DNA of 64,000 nt, from contig NZ_SJXD01000022.1 of assembly GCF_004336745.1 (NCBI RefSeq), forward strand, positions 496,001-560,000, given 5' to 3'. Positions within the stretch are counted from its first letter, which is position 1; every line of letters starts with the position of its first letter. The position numbers and the translations under genes are program-made. This document shows, piece by piece, positions 25,132-32,518 of the stretch. The stretch is from Roseococcus sp. SYP-B2431. GTDB taxonomy: Bacteria > Pseudomonadota > Alphaproteobacteria > Acetobacterales > Acetobacteraceae. The notes under the pieces are model-generated. The model made no database searches, was not told the origin of the DNA, and saw nothing but the letters and a program-made list of their open reading frames with translations.

Positions 25132-26001
25132 TCAGGGGAGCGCCAGCCCGGTTGAGGTCATGTCGTCCTTCAGCCGGACGCCCGTGGCGCCGATCGCCTT
25201 CGCGCCCCGCAGCAGCCAGCGGATCTTGGCGGCGGCCTCGGCCGCGCTCAGCCCGCCCGGGCGGATGTTGCTGATGCAGTTGCGCTCGGCATCCGTGCGG
25301 CCGCGGCGGGGCGCCCAGGTGAGGTAGGCGCCCATGCTGTCCTGCGCGGAAAGCCCGGGCCGCTCGCCGATGAGGACGACCACGGCCTCGGCGCCCATCG
25401 CCTCGCCCACCTCGTCGCCGATGGCGACGCGCCCCTGCTCGACGATGACGATGTGCCAGCGCGCCTCCGGCGCGACCGGGGGTTCGGCGCTCAAGGCGCG
25501 GATCAGCGGCACGGCCTGGCGCTGAACGCCGCTGGCGCAGAGGCCGTCGGCGACGACGATCACCGTGCCACCGGTCCGCGGCAGGCCCGCGCGGTCGGCG
25601 GCGCGCAGGCGGCGGCCGAGATCCGGGCGCAGGAGATAGGACCGGCGATCCTCCACCTCGCTGCGCAGCACGGGGACGGGTCCCAGCTCCGCGCGCAACG
25701 CCTCGACATCGAGCGCCGACCAGACGGCGTCGCGCGCCGCCGCATGCGCCTCCTGGAAGTCGAGATGCGCGGCGGTGGGAACCGCGTTGCCGGCCCGGCC
25801 GAGGCCGACGCGGGCCTCGGTGAAGCGGCGCAGGTCGTGCCAGAGGGTCGGCGAGTCGCCTCGTGCCGGATTCAGACCTCCGGTGCTCGGCGCCCGAGGC
25901 GCCTCCGCCCTGCGGTCATCCGCTTCGCCTCGCGCCGGATTCAGACCTCCGGTGCTCGGCGCCCGAGGCGCCTCCGCCCTGCGGTCATCCGGCGCGGTCA
26001 T
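25132..26001 (-). CDS. eutC: Ethanolamine ammonia-lyase small subunit
   Basis: 289 aa. With EutB it cleaves ethanolamine to acetaldehyde and ammonia using adenosylcobalamin. The conserved body starts at DSPTLWHDLRRFTEARVGLG and includes VIVVADGLCASGVQRQAVPL, VEQGRVAIGDEVGEAMGAEAVVVLIGERPGLSAQDSMGAYLTW and the ERNCISNIRPGGLS motif near cobalamin. Before it, residues 4-49 are two copies of a 23-residue unit (DDRRAEAPRAPSTGGLNPAR, then GEA/GDS), encoded by a 69-bp tandem repeat and absent from normal EutC. The ATG overlaps the eutB stop. The added tail is likely disordered. Confidence 0.92.
   Translation of the reverse strand: MTAPDDRRAEAPRAPSTGGLNPARGEADDRRAEAPRAPSTGGLNPARGDSPTLWHDLRRFTEARVGLGRAGNAVPTAAHLDFQEAHAAARDAVWSALDVEALRAELGPVPVLRSEVEDRRSYLLRPDLGRRLRAADRAGLPRTGGTVIVVADGLCASGVQRQAVPLIRALSAEPPVAPEARWHIVIVEQGRVAIGDEVGEAMGAEAVVVLIGERPGLSAQDSMGAYLTWAPRRGRTDAERNCISNIRPGGLSAAEAAAKIRWLLRGAKAIGATGVRLKDDMTSTGLALP
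25856..25993 (+). repeat. Two 69-bp in-frame tandem repeats inside eutC
   Basis: Units 25856-25924 and 25925-25993 differ at only a few bases. Each contains GATTCAGACCTCCGGTGCTC on the plus strand, then a GGCGCC-rich palindrome and GCGGTCATCCG. The flanks GATTCAGACCTCCGG and CGGTCATC also bound the second hairpin of repeat family B at 54833-54870. The period is exactly 23 codons, so the reading frame of eutC (minus strand) survives. Confidence 0.85.
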
Positions 26002-27359
26002 TCCAGCCCGATCAGCGCCGGCGACATCGCGGCCGGAATCGCCTCGCCTTTTCCGATGCCCATGCGTTCCAGCCACTCGGCAAATTCCGGCGCGGGCGTC
26101 TTGCCCAGCGCCGCGCGCGCGTAGAGCCCGTCATGGAAGGAGGTGGACTGATAGGCCAGCATCACGTCGTCCGCCCCGGGTACGCCCATGATGTAGGTAA
26201 CCCCGGCGACCGCGAGGCAGGTCAGCAGCGTGTCCATGTCGTCCTGGTCCGCCTCGGCGTGGTTCGTGTAGCAGATGTCCACGCCCATCGGGAGGCCGAG
26301 CAGCTTGCCGCAGAAATGGTCCTCGAGGCCGGCGCGGAGGATCTGCTTGCCGTCGAAGAGATATTCCGGCCCGATGAAGCCCACCACGCTGTTCACCAGC
26401 AGCGGCGAATAGGCGCGCGCGACGCCATAGGCCCGCGCCTCGAGGGTCTGCTGGTCCACGCCGCGATGCGCCTCCGCGGAGAGCGCGCTGCCCTGGCCGG
26501 TCTCGAAATACATCACGTCCTGGCCGATCGTGCCGCGCTTCAGCGCCAAAGCGGCGTCCTCCGCCTCGCGCAGCAGCCCCAGCGTGACGCCGAAGCTGTC
26601 GTTCACGCCCTGCGTGCCGCCGATGGACTGGAAGACGAGATCCACCGGCGCCCCGCGCTCCATGGCCAGCATTGCGGTGGTGACGTGGCACAGCACGCAG
26701 CTCTGCGTCGGGATGTCGAAGCGCGTGCGGACCTCGTCGAGCATGCCGAGCAGGCGCAGCACCGCCTCGATATTGTCGGTGGCCGGGTTGATGCCGATCA
26801 CCGCATCGCCCGCGCCCAGCAGCAGCCCGTCCAGCACCGAGGCCGCGACGCCGCGCGCATCGTCGGTCGGATGATTGGGCTGGAGGCGGATGGAGAGCGT
26901 GCCCGGCAGGCCGATCGTGTTGCGGAAGCGCGTGACCACGCGGCACTTCTGCGCCACCGCGATCAGGTCCGAGACGCGCATGATCTTGGAGACCGCGGCG
27001 GCCATCTCAGGTGTCAGGCCGCGCGCCAGTGGCGCGATCTCCTCCGGTGGGGCGGCCAGCAGCCAGTCGCGGAAGCCGCCGACGGTGAGGTGCGCGACCG
27101 GCGCGAAACCCGCGCCGTCGTGGCTGTCCAGGATCAGCCGCGTGACGTCGTCGTCCTCATAGGGAATCACGGCTTCGGCCAGAAAGTGCTTCAGCGGCAG
27201 GTCGGCCAGGGCCTTCTGGGCCGCCACGCGCTCGGCCGCGCTCGTCGCCGCCACGCCCGCCAGCGCGTCGCCGGAGCGGAAGGGCGTGGCCCGCGCCAGC
27301 AGCGCGCGCAGGTCTCCGAACACGTAGGAGGTGCCGCCGATCACATGCCGGAACGCCAT
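25998..27359 (-). CDS. eutB: Ethanolamine ammonia-lyase large subunit
   Basis: 453 aa, the usual length. It forms the TIM-barrel active site. Family blocks include YVFGDLRALLARATPFRSGDALAG at the start, PYEDDDVTRLILDSHD, GINPATDNIEAVLRLLGMLDEV, CVLCHVTTAMLAMERGAPVDLVFQS, SVVGFIGPEYLFDG and GVDICYTNHAEADQDDMDTLL. Glu in FIGPEYL and Asp in NHAEADQDD are the known substrate-side acids. Coupled to eutC by a 4-base overlap. No eutA reactivase, microcompartment or aldehyde dehydrogenase genes occur nearby, so this is the minimal catabolic form. Confidence 0.96.
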   Translation of the reverse strand: MAFRHVIGGTSYVFGDLRALLARATPFRSGDALAGVAATSAAERVAAQKALADLPLKHFLAEAVIPYEDDDVTRLILDSHDGAGFAPVAHLTVGGFRDWLLAAPPEEIAPLARGLTPEMAAAVSKIMRVSDLIAVAQKCRVVTRFRNTIGLPGTLSIRLQPNHPTDDARGVAASVLDGLLLGAGDAVIGINPATDNIEAVLRLLGMLDEVRTRFDIPTQSCVLCHVTTAMLAMERGAPVDLVFQSIGGTQGVNDSFGVTLGLLREAEDAALALKRGTIGQDVMYFETGQGSALSAEAHRGVDQQTLEARAYGVARAYSPLLVNSVVGFIGPEYLFDGKQILRAGLEDHFCGKLLGLPMGVDICYTNHAEADQDDMDTLLTCLAVAGVTYIMGVPGADDVMLAYQSTSFHDGLYARAALGKTPAPEFAEWLERMGIGKGEAIPAAMSPALIGLE

Positions 27360-27487
27360 GCCGTCCTGCCCCGCTTCAGGCCGGCAGGATCATCCGCGGC
27401 GCCGGAAATCGCAATCGGGTCCTGCGTCCGCCCGGCTTGTCAGATCGCTGGCCGGAGCGGAAACTCCGGCCCGACGGAGGGATATCC

Positions 27488-28039
27488 ATGGATCGCAATA
27501 TGATCGAGAGCGCGCCGAATGCGGCGGCCGACTGGCCGGATCGCATCTACGACCTGCTCAAGCAGTACAATGTCCGCCAGGTGGCCCTGGTGCCCGATGC
27601 GGGCCATTCGCGCCTCATCAAGCGCTGCCTCGCCGACAACACGCTCCGCGTCGTGACGCTGACCACCGAGGAGGAGGGCGTCGCCCTCATGCAGGGCGCC
27701 TGGCTGGGCGGCGATCGCTCGGTGCTGCTCATGCAGTCCTCCGGCGTGGGCAATTGCATCAACATGCTCTCGCTCTCGAGCATCCATCGCACGCCGATGC
27801 CGATGATCATCACGATGCGCGGCGATTTCGGCGAGTTCAACCCGGCGCAGGTGGCCATGGGCCAGGCGACGCAGAGCGTGCTGGAGGCCATGGGCACCCT
27901 CGTCCACCGCGCCGACCGCGCCGAGGACGTGGCCGAGACCGTCGAGGCCTCGCTCAAGCTCGCCTACAACACCTTCCGCCCCACCGCGACGCTGATCGGC
28001 CAACGGGTGCTGGGCGCCAAGACCTTCGGGAAGGACTGA
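27488..28039 (+). CDS. TPP-dependent decarboxylase, alpha (PYR) subunit, ComD-like
   Basis: 183 aa. It corresponds to the N-terminal PYR domain of thiamine-diphosphate enzymes: a RIYDLLKQYNVRQVALVPDAGH start, TLTTEEEGVALMQGAWLGG with the conserved Glu that activates the cofactor, and LLMQSSGVGNCINMLSL. Closest by pattern are the alpha halves of sulfopyruvate decarboxylase (ComD) and phosphonopyruvate decarboxylase. The start follows GGAGGGATATCC. The beta half begins four bases after its stop, so the enzyme is split. The substrate is probably a 3-substituted pyruvate, but the sequence alone does not say which. Confidence 0.87.
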   Translation: MDRNMIESAPNAAADWPDRIYDLLKQYNVRQVALVPDAGHSRLIKRCLADNTLRVVTLTTEEEGVALMQGAWLGGDRSVLLMQSSGVGNCINMLSLSSIHRTPMPMIITMRGDFGEFNPAQVAMGQATQSVLEAMGTLVHRADRAEDVAETVEASLKLAYNTFRPTATLIGQRVLGAKTFGKD

Positions 28040-28043
28040 CGCC

Positions 28044-28649
28044 ATGGTGAAGCTCGGAGCCTCCGGCAAGCTCGACCGGCGCGACCTGACGCGCGTCCTT
28101 CTCTCCGACCGCGGCGACCTGCTCGTCGTGGCCGGCCTCGGCGCGCCCGCCTGGGACATCTCGGCCGTGGATGACGGCCCGCAGAACCTGCCGCTCTGGG
28201 GTGGCATGGGCGGGGCGGCGATGATCGGCCTCGGCCTCGCGCTCGCGCAGCCGGACAAGGACGTGCTGGTGCTGACCGGCGACGGCGAGATGCTGATGGG
28301 CATCGGCAGCCTCGCCACCATCGCGCATCAGGCGCCGAAGAACCTCTCGATCGTGGTGCAGGACAACGAGCATTACGGCGAGACGGGCATGCAGGAGACG
28401 GCGACGCGCCACGGCACGGACCTCGTGAAGATGGCGGAGGGCGCGGGCATCAAGACCACGATGCTCGTCACGGAGCCGGGGCAGGTGCCGGCGCTGAAGG
28501 CGGCGCTCCACGCGAAGAAGGGGCCGTTCTTTGCCGTGGCGAAGATCGATCCGGCCTCGCTGCCGCTGGCCTTGCCGCCGCGCGAGGGCGCCATCCTGCA
28601 GGCCCGGATGCGCGAGCATCTGATGGGCCCCGCGGCGCATCTCGCCTAG
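28044..28649 (+). CDS. TPP-dependent decarboxylase, beta (PP) subunit, ComE-like
   Basis: 201 aa PP domain. The diphosphate/Mg motif is GDGEMLMG (79-86) ending with Asn108 in VVQDNEHYGETG, the GDG-X26-N pattern. LWGGMGGAAMIGLGLALAQPD precedes it, as in sulfopyruvate and phosphonopyruvate decarboxylases. A Cys- and metal-free C-terminus ends in REGAILQARMREHLMG. It pairs with the alpha subunit immediately upstream (4-base gap). A GC-rich hairpin follows the stop and a dehydrogenase gene comes after it. Confidence 0.88.
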   Translation: MVKLGASGKLDRRDLTRVLLSDRGDLLVVAGLGAPAWDISAVDDGPQNLPLWGGMGGAAMIGLGLALAQPDKDVLVLTGDGEMLMGIGSLATIAHQAPKNLSIVVQDNEHYGETGMQETATRHGTDLVKMAEGAGIKTTMLVTEPGQVPALKAALHAKKGPFFAVAKIDPASLPLALPPREGAILQARMREHLMGPAAHLA

Positions 28650-28671
28650 CTCGGGCCGAGGCTTTCATTGA

Positions 28672-28691
28672 GGGGGCGAGGCCCCCTCAGG
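28672..28691. terminator. GC-rich hairpin after the TPP subunit genes
   Basis: TGAGGGGGCGAGGCCCCCTC can fold as TGAGGGGGC/GGCCCCCTCA with almost no loop. No T-run follows, so termination is only possible; it may instead attenuate or stabilise the message between the decarboxylase and dehydrogenase genes. A similar TTGAGGGGGC-TTT-GCCCCCTCAA hairpin occurs at 55753. Confidence 0.4.
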
Positions 28692-28706
28692 GCAATACAA
28701 GGAAGA

Positions 28707-29684
28707 ATGATGCCTCACATCGTCCTGCTGCGCTCGGTCCATCCCGACACGATCGCCGCCATCGAGGCCGCGCCCGGCTTCACCCATGAGCTCGTCGAGG
28801 ATACGAGCCGCGACAACCTCGCCCGCGCCATGGAGAAGGGCGAGGCCATCATCGTGCGCGGCACGCCGATCGATGCGGACTTCCTCTCCTTCTCGCCGAA
28901 GCTGCAGATCGTCGCCCGCCATGGCGTGGGCTACGACGCGGTGAACGTGCCGGAGCTGACCAGGCGCGGCATCCCGCTCACCGTCACGGCCGACGCCAAT
29001 GCGCTCAGCGTGGCCGAGCATGCGCTGATGCTCATGCTCAACATCGCACGCGGCACCAAGGCCTATGACGCCAATACCCGCGCGCTGAAGTGGAGCACGA
29101 CCGAGGCTCCCGTCACCTGGGATCTCTCGGGCATGACGGTGCTGGTGGTGGGCTTCGGCCGCATCGGCGGCCGCGTCGCGCGACTCTGCGACGCCTTCGG
29201 CATGGACGTGCTGGTCTGCGACCCGAACGTGCCGATGAACACGGTGAAGGGCGCGGGCTTCCGCTATGCCAAGACCCTGCAGGAAGGCCTGGCCCAGGCC
29301 GACTGGGTCACGGTGCATTGCCCTTCGAACGCCGAGAATCGTGGCATGGTGAATGCCGAGTTCCTCGCCGCCATGAAGCCGGGCGCGCGCTTCATCAACA
29401 CGGCGCGCGGCACGCTGGTTCAGGAGGAGGCCCTGGCCGGCGCGCTCAAGAGCGGCCATGTCGCCGCCGCCGGCGTGGACGTCTTCTGGGACGAGCCGAC
29501 GCGGCAGGACAACCCGCTGCTCTCGGCGCCCAACGTCATCATGACGCCGCACTCCGCCGCCGCGACGGAGCAGAGCATGCGTCGCATGGGCCTCTCCTGC
29601 GTCGATTCCATCGTCCGGCATTTCCGCGGTGACATCGACATGGACATGGTGATCAACAAGGAAGTGATCCGGAGCAACCGATGA
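28707..29684 (+). CDS. D-2-hydroxyacid dehydrogenase (SerA/SlcC-like)
   Basis: 325 aa. The NAD loop is VVGFGRIGGRVARL (148-160). Substrate-side residues are RHGVGYDAVN (71-80), Arg in NTARGTL and the catalytic His in MTPHSAAATEQS. The order and length match phosphoglycerate, hydroxypyruvate or (S)-sulfolactate dehydrogenases. ATG at 28707 (or the next codon) follows GGAAGA. In this operon it could oxidise a 2-hydroxy acid to the 2-oxo acid that the TPP enzyme then decarboxylates. The stop overlaps the PrpD-like start by ATGA. Confidence 0.9.
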   Translation: MMPHIVLLRSVHPDTIAAIEAAPGFTHELVEDTSRDNLARAMEKGEAIIVRGTPIDADFLSFSPKLQIVARHGVGYDAVNVPELTRRGIPLTVTADANALSVAEHALMLMLNIARGTKAYDANTRALKWSTTEAPVTWDLSGMTVLVVGFGRIGGRVARLCDAFGMDVLVCDPNVPMNTVKGAGFRYAKTLQEGLAQADWVTVHCPSNAENRGMVNAEFLAAMKPGARFINTARGTLVQEEALAGALKSGHVAAAGVDVFWDEPTRQDNPLLSAPNVIMTPHSAAATEQSMRRMGLSCVDSIVRHFRGDIDMDMVINKEVIRSNR

Positions 29685-31030
29685 ACCCTCTCCTCGTCCT
29701 GGCGGAGCACGCCGCCTCCTGGCGCCATGCGCCGCTGACGGGGGAGGTGGAGCATCACGCCCGCCGCGCGCTGATCGACTGGTTCGCCTCGCTGCTGCCC
29801 GGCTGCCATCTGCCGCCGGCGACCCTGATGGCCAGGGCGCTGGTGGAAGGACGCGGCGTGGGCCATGCCGTCTCCTATGTGGACGGCGCGCGGGTCGCGC
29901 TGCGGCATGCGGCGCTGATGAACGGCACGGCGAGCCACACGGTCGAGTTCGACGACATCTGGCGCTGGGGCGTCTACCACCCCGGCTGCCCGACCGTCGC
30001 CGCCGCGCTCGCGGCCGCGCAGGCGAAGCAGCTCGACATGGCCGCGCTGCTGCGCTCGATGATCGCGGGCTACGAGGTGTCGTGCCGGATCGCGCAGGCG
30101 GTGCAGCCCTCGCATTACGATTTCTGGCACACCACCGGCACGGTCGGCACCTTCGGCGCCGCCGCCGCCGTCGCGGTCCTCTACGACTGCGATGCGATGC
30201 AGACGGCGCATGCCATCGCGACCTCGGCCACCATGGCCGGCGGCCTCCAGCAGGCCTTCCGCGGGGACGGCATGAGCAAGCCGCTGCACCCCGGCCATGC
30301 CGCCGAGGCGGGCGCGCTCGCCGCGATGTCGGCCAGGGAGGGCATGACCGGCGCGCTCGACGTGCTGCACGGCCCGGCCGGCTTCGCGGCGGCGACCAGC
30401 GAGGACACGGGCAAGTGGGAGAAGGCCATCGCCGCCATCGGCCAGCCGCTCGCCATTACGCAGATGACGGTGAAGAACCACGGCTGCTGCGGGCATATCT
30501 TCGCCGCCCTGGACGCCACGCGCGAGCTCCAGCGCGAGCACGCCTTCGCGGCGGATGACGTGGCGTCGCTGCATGTCGCCGGCTATGCCGCGACCAAGAA
30601 TGTCTGCGACCGCCCGAACGCCCAGACGGAGCAGGAGGCGCGCTTCTCCACGCAGTTCACCATCGCCTCGCTGATGGAGTATGGCGGCGTGCGCCTGGAT
30701 GCCTTCGCCCCGGAACGGCTGGCCGACCCCAAGATCCGGGCCGTCATGCCGCGCATCCGCGTGAGCCTGGACGAGGAATGCGAGGCAGGCTTCCCCGGCC
30801 GCCGCAGCGCCAAGGTCTCCATCACGCTGAAGGACGGCCGCGAGCTCTTCCGCTACCAGCCGACCCGCAAGGGCGACCCCGACGCGCCGCTTACCGATAC
30901 CGACCTCGACGAGAAGTTTCTCGAGCTCGTCGGGCCCGTGCTGGGCGCCCAGCCGGCCAGGGATTTTCTCCGCACCCTCTGGACCGGCAGCGCCCTTCCC
31001 GGCGAACTCGACCTGCTCACTCGACGGTGA
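29681..31030 (+). CDS. MmgE/PrpD family protein
   Basis: 449 aa, typical length. Named after 2-methylcitrate dehydratase, but the family also includes cis-aconitate decarboxylase and many unassigned dehydratases. Landmarks are RALIDWFASLLPG, NGTASHTVEFDDIWRWGVYHPGCPTVAAALA with the conserved Asp pair and His, FWHTTGTVGTFGAAAAVA, KPLHPGHAAEAGALAA and VKNHGCCGHIFAALDA. All are complete. There are no prpC/prpB genes nearby, so propionate breakdown is unlikely; a dehydration or decarboxylation step in the dehydrogenase/TPP pathway is more probable. Its end overlaps the convergent Bug gene by 14 bases. Confidence 0.9.
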   Translation: MNPLLVLAEHAASWRHAPLTGEVEHHARRALIDWFASLLPGCHLPPATLMARALVEGRGVGHAVSYVDGARVALRHAALMNGTASHTVEFDDIWRWGVYHPGCPTVAAALAAAQAKQLDMAALLRSMIAGYEVSCRIAQAVQPSHYDFWHTTGTVGTFGAAAAVAVLYDCDAMQTAHAIATSATMAGGLQQAFRGDGMSKPLHPGHAAEAGALAAMSAREGMTGALDVLHGPAGFAAATSEDTGKWEKAIAAIGQPLAITQMTVKNHGCCGHIFAALDATRELQREHAFAADDVASLHVAGYAATKNVCDRPNAQTEQEARFSTQFTIASLMEYGGVRLDAFAPERLADPKIRAVMPRIRVSLDEECEAGFPGRRSAKVSITLKDGRELFRYQPTRKGDPDAPLTDTDLDEKFLELVGPVLGAQPARDFLRTLWTGSALPGELDLLTRR

Positions 31031-32003
31031 TGTTCGCCGTCCGGATCACATTGCCCCAGCGCTCGACCTCCTGACCGAGGAAGGCGCCGGTGGCCGCCGG
31101 CGTGAGCCCCTCGGCCACGAAGCCCAGATCCCGGAGCCGCGCCGCCATGGCCGGTTCCCGCACGATCTTGCCGACCTCCGCCGACACGCGGTCCACAATC
31201 GGCTGCGGCGTGCGCGCGGGGGCCAGCAGCATGCACCAGGTGCTGGCGGCGAAGGGCGCGATGCCGGCCGCCTCGCCCACCGTCGGCATCTCCGGCACGA
31301 AGGGAGAGCGCTGCGCCGAGGCGACGGCCAGCGGCCGGATGGTGCCCGCCTCGAACTGCGGTTTGAACGAGGACAGCGTGTCGAACATGATGCTGATGTT
31401 CCCCGCCATCAGGTCCTGCAGCGCGGGCTGCGTGCCGCGATAGGGGATGTGCGTCATGCGGACGCCGGTGAGGATGGCCAGCTGCTCCATCGCCAGATGC
31501 GCCGTCGCGCCGATGCCGCTCGATCCGAAATTGACCTGTCCCGGCCGCGCCTTCGCATGGTCCAGATATTCGCGCAGCGTCGTGGCCGGAAGGCGCTTCG
31601 TGCCGGCCGCGATCAGCGGCGAGGTCACGACCAGGGAGACCGGCGAGAAGCTGTTCATGACATCGAAGGGCAGCTTGCCGGCTTGCAGCGTGGCATTGGC
31701 GGCATGCGCCGGCAGCACCATGACCAGCGTGTAGCCATCGGCCGGGCTCGTGGCCGCGGCGCCCGCGCCGACGATGCTGTTGGCGCCCGGCCGGTTCTCG
31801 ACGACGACGGGCTGGCCCAGCACCCGGCCCAGCGGCTCGGCGACCAGGCGGGTCGCGATGTCCGTCGTGCCGCCCGGCGTATAGGGCACGATGATGCGCA
31901 TCGATTTCGACGGAAAATCCTGCGCGCGGGCAAGGGCCGGAGCCGCGAGGCCTGCCATGGCCAGCACGGATCGCCGCGCGAACGGCGCGTTGAAGACAGT
32001 CAT
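31017..32003 (-). CDS. Bug-family tripartite tricarboxylate transporter binding protein
   Basis: 328 aa. A signal peptide of about 27 residues (RRSVLAMAGLAAPALARAQ) leads into DFPSKSMRIIVPYTPGGTTDIATRL, VENRPGANSIVGAGAAATSPADGYTLV and NFGSSGIGATAHLAMEQL. The ATG at 32003 is preceded by GGGGAAACGAGA. It is convergent with the PrpD-like gene, so it is not in that operon but could supply its substrate. No membrane subunits nearby. Confidence 0.92.
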   Translation of the reverse strand: MTVFNAPFARRSVLAMAGLAAPALARAQDFPSKSMRIIVPYTPGGTTDIATRLVAEPLGRVLGQPVVVENRPGANSIVGAGAAATSPADGYTLVMVLPAHAANATLQAGKLPFDVMNSFSPVSLVVTSPLIAAGTKRLPATTLREYLDHAKARPGQVNFGSSGIGATAHLAMEQLAILTGVRMTHIPYRGTQPALQDLMAGNISIMFDTLSSFKPQFEAGTIRPLAVASAQRSPFVPEMPTVGEAAGIAPFAASTWCMLLAPARTPQPIVDRVSAEVGKIVREPAMAARLRDLGFVAEGLTPAATGAFLGQEVERWGNVIRTANITVE

Positions 32004-32093
32004 TCTCGTTTCCCCAATTCTGGTTGACGCGAAGTCTAAGCGCGCCGGCCGCCTCCGCAAGGCGGCGGCCCGGGGATTCGACGCGAAAACCAG

Positions 32094-32372
32094 TCAGGCC
32101 GCGACGCGCAGCCCGGTCCCGCCGCGCGTCTCGCGATGCTCGGTAACGCGATGCACGCCCACCAACTGCCCGAGATTGCCGGCGACGAGATGCACCATCC
32201 CGGCCGGCATCTGCTCCATGCCGAGCTCGACGCGCATCCGGCCGCGATGCTGCTGGGACACCATATGGTCGGGCGTCAGGTCGCGCTTGGCGAAGGGCTG
32301 GAGCAATCGGGGGAGCAGGCAGGGCGAAGCCTCGGCCTCGACCGTGAAGAGCACGGAAACGGTATGGGACAT
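32094..32372 (-). CDS. Small ACT-domain protein, IlvM/AHAS-small-subunit-like
   Basis: 92 aa. TVSVLFTVEAEASPCLLPRLLQPFAKRDLTPDHMVSQ, then MRVELGMEQMPAGMVHLVAGNLGQLVGVHRV follows the beta-alpha-beta-beta-alpha-beta pattern of an ACT domain, nearest to the short acetolactate-synthase regulatory subunit type IlvM. No ilvB/ilvG gene is near, so it may act on another enzyme or an unlinked one. The ATG at 32372 follows AGGAATTTTCC. A Met- and His-rich central section is unusual. Low-complexity ends are absent. Confidence 0.65.
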   Translation of the reverse strand: MSHTVSVLFTVEAEASPCLLPRLLQPFAKRDLTPDHMVSQQHRGRMRVELGMEQMPAGMVHLVAGNLGQLVGVHRVTEHRETRGGTGLRVAA

Positions 32373-32518
32373 GGTGGAAAATTCCTGGGAGCGGGTTGCG
32401 GCTGCGAGGCCCGGCGCGGTGGCGCGCCACGGCATCGCGGCGCGGGTCAACCGGCCGGGCGCGTAATTCGCAGCGTGGTGCTCTTCAGGAACATGGGCTT
32501 GATACTAGGCACGGAGGC

